Positions 7,213-8,315 of a stretch of DNA of 8,315 bases are shown here, in pieces. This DNA comes from Melioribacteraceae bacterium (lineage in GTDB: Bacteria; Bacteroidota; Ignavibacteria; Ignavibacteriales; Melioribacteraceae), in assembly GCA_015486905.1 (NCBI GenBank), contig WFQV01000488.1:1-8315 (forward strand), read 5' to 3'. Numbering within the stretch: position 1 is the first letter of the stretch; each line of letters begins with the position of its first letter. The translations under genes were made by a program, and so were the position numbers. The notes beneath the pieces were generated by a model that was not told the origin of the DNA, searched no databases, and worked only from the letters and a program-made list of their open reading frames with translations.

Positions 7213-7277
7213 GGCGGTTGCTTTTTATACAATATTTTAGTGTGAGGTGGACGGGTGAAAAGCAACGCCGTTAGGCG
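7213..7277. repeat. Bulged hairpin abutting GTTAGGC (attC-like half-site)
   Basis: GGCG (7213-7216), bulged G 7217 and TTGCTTTT (7218-7225) pair with AAAAGCAACGCC (7258-7269), giving a 12-bp stem with one extrahelical G and a 32-nt loop. GTTAGGC (7270-7276) follows at once and fits the integron core-site consensus GTTRRRY. Alternatively CGCC-GTTA-GGCG (7266-7277) forms its own tight hairpin. A complementary left core box is not found next to the stem. Confidence 0.4.
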
Positions 7278-7314
7278 GATAAATATTGCTATAAAAGTTT
7301 TTAAGGTGAAAAAT

Positions 7315-7321
7315 AAAGGAG
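7315..7321 (+). promoter_or_regulatory. Shine-Dalgarno sequence of the broken secreted-protein gene
   Basis: AAAGGAG lies 6 nt before the ATG at 7328. Its survival shows that the ATG was once a working start. Confidence 0.6.
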
Positions 7322-7327
7322 TTTATA

Positions 7328-7461
7328 ATGAAAAAAGTTTTGTTTCTTTTTTTATATTTATCTATTACTCAGTATTTGCACAATCTCCAATAATTAAAGG
7401 AGTTTATTCCATTGGTGGTTAAATATCGTATTCTCATACTTCATATAATATAACGTTTTAA
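7328..7461 (+). pseudogene. 5' remnant of a secreted, probably outer-membrane beta-barrel, protein gene
   Basis: Behind a good ribosome-binding site the frame reads MKKVLFLFLYLSIT and stops at 7391. Shifting frame within or after the T7 run (7347-7353) restores a full signal peptide: FIYYSVFAQ followed by SPIIKGVYSIGG. That frame meets TAA at 7420 and then continues ISYSHTSYNITF to a second TAA at 7459. The TAA at 7420 is one base from TCA (Ser), which would give GGSISYSHTSY, a typical first strand of Bacteroidota-type barrels. So one single-base frameshift and one nonsense change disrupt a recognisable export signal, and nothing of the mature protein follows beyond about 7461. It may be a truncated relic of an insertion or recombination event. 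What the full protein did cannot be told. Confidence 0.65.
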
Positions 7462-7629
7462 ATGATTAATTTCGAAGCCCCGTAAAAAAGCAGTAGGGAG
7501 AGATAATCCTGCGTTGAGCCCCGACTTCCAACTAAAAAAGAGCTAAAATATTGAAAATAAAGGATATAAGTTTTTCCTAAGGCACTACATTTTTTCTTAT
7601 TGTGGAATATTTACAGAAAGTATTATTTG

Positions 7630-7648
7630 ATTTGAGGCTGTCTCAAAT
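7630..7648. repeat. Perfect hairpin ATTTGAG-GCTGT-CTCAAAT
   Basis: Seven paired bases around a 5-nt loop. The core GAGGCTGTCTCAAA resembles the terminal inverted repeats of several insertion sequences (known from general experience), but no transposase or matching partner end lies in the window. Confidence 0.5.
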
Positions 7649-7666
7649 ATTTTGTAAATGGGAAAT

Positions 7667-7681
7667 ATCATCTTTTATGAT
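7667..7681. repeat. Small hairpin ATCAT-CTTTT-ATGAT
   Basis: Five A/T-rich pairs around a 5-nt loop, lying between two stronger hairpins. It is weak alone and is listed because of the regular series. Confidence 0.3.
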
Positions 7682-7689
7682 TTTTACTT

Positions 7690-7721
7690 AAAGTTGTAGT
7701 GACAACTTTCGCAAATTTTTT
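7690..7721 (+). terminator. Perfect 8-bp hairpin followed by a T-run
   Basis: AAAGTTGT (7690-7697), loop AGTG, then ACAACTTT (7702-7709), with a T-run ending at 7721 about 5 nt later. The shape is that of an intrinsic terminator on the + strand. The stem has only two G/C pairs, so it is weak, and no intact gene stands directly upstream. Confidence 0.35.
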
Positions 7722-7836
7722 CTCCCTCTCTCATTTTTTTCAATAACTTACGGTACAAGTTTAAATTATGTGGCAATAAACATTTACAAAAATTTCAGAA
7801 TAAAATATTTAACGTATATTTATTAGAAGTAGATTT

Positions 7837-7843
7837 GGGGAGG
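7837..7843 (+). promoter_or_regulatory. Strong Shine-Dalgarno sequence before a 40-codon ORF
   Basis: GGGGAGG lies 5 nt before the ATG at 7849. It is the most G-rich ribosome-binding site in the window and stands in A/T-rich DNA, so it is unlikely to be compositional noise. Confidence 0.45.
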
Positions 7844-7848
7844 TAAAA

Positions 7849-7971
7849 ATGGCATTAAAAAATTTGCGTAAAAAAAATTCGAGTGAAGATGCGTTAAGAA
7901 AAAAATTTTGTCTGAGCCCCGCTCGTAGGGGCGAGTTAATTTTTTTTTCAGCATCACAGCGAGAATTTTAG
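7849..7971 (+). CDS. Possible small protein, 40 aa, C-terminal half formed by a palindromic repeat
   Basis: ATG with an excellent ribosome-binding site opens a 40-codon frame. Residues 1-20 are strongly basic and helix-prone (MALKNLRKKNSSEDALRKKF). From residue 21 the frame runs into the GCCCC/GGGGC palindrome and its flank (CLSPARRGEL...), a stretch whose translation looks like dispersed-repeat sequence rather than evolved protein. The likeliest reading is a small gene whose 3' end was overwritten by a repeat insertion. Alternatives are an intact micro-protein or a chance frame. No homologue is recognised and no neighbour suggests a role. Confidence 0.3.
   Translation: MALKNLRKKNSSEDALRKKFCLSPARRGELIFFSASQREF
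7916..7932. repeat. Hairpin GCCCC-N7-GGGGC
   Basis: Five G/C pairs around the loop GCTCGTA; an alternative CTCG/CGAG pairing (7922-7925 with 7932-7935) competes with it. A T-run (7940-7948) follows after TTAA, so on the + strand it could also stop transcription. Confidence 0.5.
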
Positions 7972-8043
7972 CAAATTTTCTACAGCCTTTCGTAGCGTAG
8001 CGAAGACCCCGCCATAGTTTTAACGAAGGCGTTGGATTTTTCC

Positions 8044-8079
8044 CCTGCCTACCGTATGCCTGACGGCAGGGTAGGCAGG
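8044..8079. repeat. Strong palindrome CCTGCCTACC...GGTAGGCAGG
   Basis: Ten perfect pairs (8044-8053 with 8070-8079), an asymmetric internal loop (GTA/G) and an inner stem TGCC/GGCA closed by TGAC. It is the most stable hairpin in the window. CCTGCC/GGCAGG palindromes are a common class of intergenic repeat in this bacterial group; the function is unknown. Confidence 0.7.
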
Positions 8080-8083
8080 TTTG

Positions 8084-8119
8084 GTTCGTTTCTTTTGTAT
8101 CAAGACAAAAGAAATGAAC
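8084..8119. repeat. 15-bp hairpin GTTCGTTTCTTTTGT / ACAAAAGAAATGAAC
   Basis: The arms at 8084-8098 and 8105-8119 pair over 15 positions with a single G-T wobble (8088/8115) around the 6-nt loop ATCAAG. It begins 4 bp after the preceding palindrome, so the two probably form one repeat unit. Confidence 0.65.
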
Positions 8120-8151
8120 AATCTTTGGCACGGGAAAATAAATTAGAAACC

Positions 8152-8287
8152 CATATCTGATTAACTCCTCTCAGAGTTTTGTCACGATTTTTGACAATAC
8201 CCAAACGGTGAAAGCCAAAAATCGCGCCAAAACAATTTTGTTTTTTTTCTTACCAACCAAGAGCCGAAGCTCGGAGTTAATGATATG
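8152..8287. repeat. 136-bp element of two nested imperfect inverted repeats
   Basis: The outer arms are CATATC-(TG)-ATTAACTCC (8152-8168) and GGAGTTAATGATATG (8273-8287), giving 15 pairs with one 2-nt bulge. The inner arms are GTTTTG-TCA-CGATTTTTG (8176-8193) and CAAAAATCG-CGC-CAAAAC (8216-8233), with 16 of 18 positions paired and a 22-nt loop. Between the inner and outer right arms lie a T8 run (8240-8248 region) and GAGC-CGAA-GCTC (8261-8272). No ORF is inside and no clear target-site duplication flanks it. It could be a MITE-like element, a REP-like unit or a structured RNA. Confidence 0.55.
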
Positions 8288-8315
8288 TCACTTATGTGGA
8301 GCTTTGTTAAAATTA

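Larger units (their letters stand above)
7462..7848. other. Intergenic DNA with a series of hairpins, no gene
   Basis: No credible gene is seen. The left part (7473-7530) contains two GAAGCCCCG/GAGCCCCG words and is richer in G/C. From 7630 to 7721 three perfect short hairpins follow each other at about 20-bp spacing. The remainder is A/T-rich, with no promoter I would defend. Confidence 0.4.
7911..8130. repeat. Composite intergenic repeat with several palindromes
   Basis: This G/C-richer block contains at least three strong hairpins (7916-7932, 8044-8079, 8084-8119) plus short ones such as AACG-AAGG-CGTT (8022-8033) and the iterated TAGCG words at 7993-8002. Its translated frames carry strings such as RSVAKTPP and YQDKRNEQ, which I associate with dispersed repeats in Bacteroidota/Ignavibacteriota rather than with genes. 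The block is best read as a REP-like composite. Confidence 0.5.

Noticed and set aside
7171..7276. Complete attC site from ATTTAAC (7171) to GTTAGGC (7276)
   Set aside because: The left box is separated from the stem by about 35 nt while the right box is directly adjacent. A real attC has its boxes at nearly equal distance from the stem, and the boxes pair poorly.
7513..7519. GTTGAGC as a second integron core site
   Set aside because: No complementary left box or stem is present; a 7-mer with this degenerate consensus is expected by chance.
7823..8131. 102-codon frame on the - strand
   Set aside because: It is open mainly because it reads through the palindromic composite repeat. Its strings (VHFFCLDTKETNQ, LRYATKG) look like translated dispersed repeats, there is no ribosome-binding site before its start, and the + strand start with its strong Shine-Dalgarno overlaps it.
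5830..8315. CRISPR array, tRNA or rRNA in the gene-poor tract
   Set aside because: No regularly spaced direct repeats with unique spacers, no cloverleaf and no rRNA sequence were found; all repeats seen are palindromic or short tandem units.

Overview
The window is AT-rich bacterial DNA from what looks like a member of the Bacteroidota/Ignavibacteriota/Chlorobiota group. This is inferred from three things. Exported proteins carry Ala|Gln signal cleavage sites (..FYA|QEN.., ..VFA|QSP..). The larger genes lack Shine-Dalgarno sequences. The spacers hold CATTCAAAATTCAA tandem repeats and CCTGCCTACC palindromes of the kind common in that group. No taxonomic marker gene is present, so the placement is tentative. 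Every convincing gene is on the + strand.

Left part (1-5829), dense and ordinary in gene content. (i) The 3' third of a penicillin acylase-family Ntn hydrolase, cut by the window edge. (ii) A 954-residue exported protein with about twelve TPR-type helical repeats followed by an outer-membrane beta-barrel, an architecture like the BcsC/PelB/PgaA exopolysaccharide exporters. (iii) A 123-residue unknown protein 15 bp behind it, probably in the same operon. (iv) A cholesterol-oxidase-like GMC flavoprotein with a C-x2-C-x2-C-x3-C cysteine cluster. No polysaccharide synthase or steroid-pathway partner is visible, so the roles of (ii) and (iv) stay open.

Right part (5830-8315), gene-poor and repeat-rich. 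Its only intact gene with homology support is a 130-residue PEGA-domain lipoprotein (6397-6789). About 310 bp upstream of it lies a near-consensus sigma70 promoter (TTGACA-N17-TAAATT), which would imply a long leader. Behind the gene, one 5' arm can pair with either of two 3' arms, giving two mutually exclusive hairpins. Next come a bulged hairpin abutting a GTTAGGC heptamer, resembling half of an integron attC site, and the broken 5' end of a secreted, probably beta-barrel, protein with one frameshift and one internal stop. The last 500 bp hold a short ORF with the strongest ribosome-binding site of the window, a cluster of strong palindromes, and a 136-bp element built of two nested imperfect inverted repeats.

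Overall, a cell-envelope gene block gives way to a decaying accessory region. The features most worth checking are the orphan TPR-barrel operon, the attC-like and two-state hairpins around the lipoprotein, and the nested inverted-repeat element at the right end. No complete new defence or mobile system can be demonstrated from this window alone.
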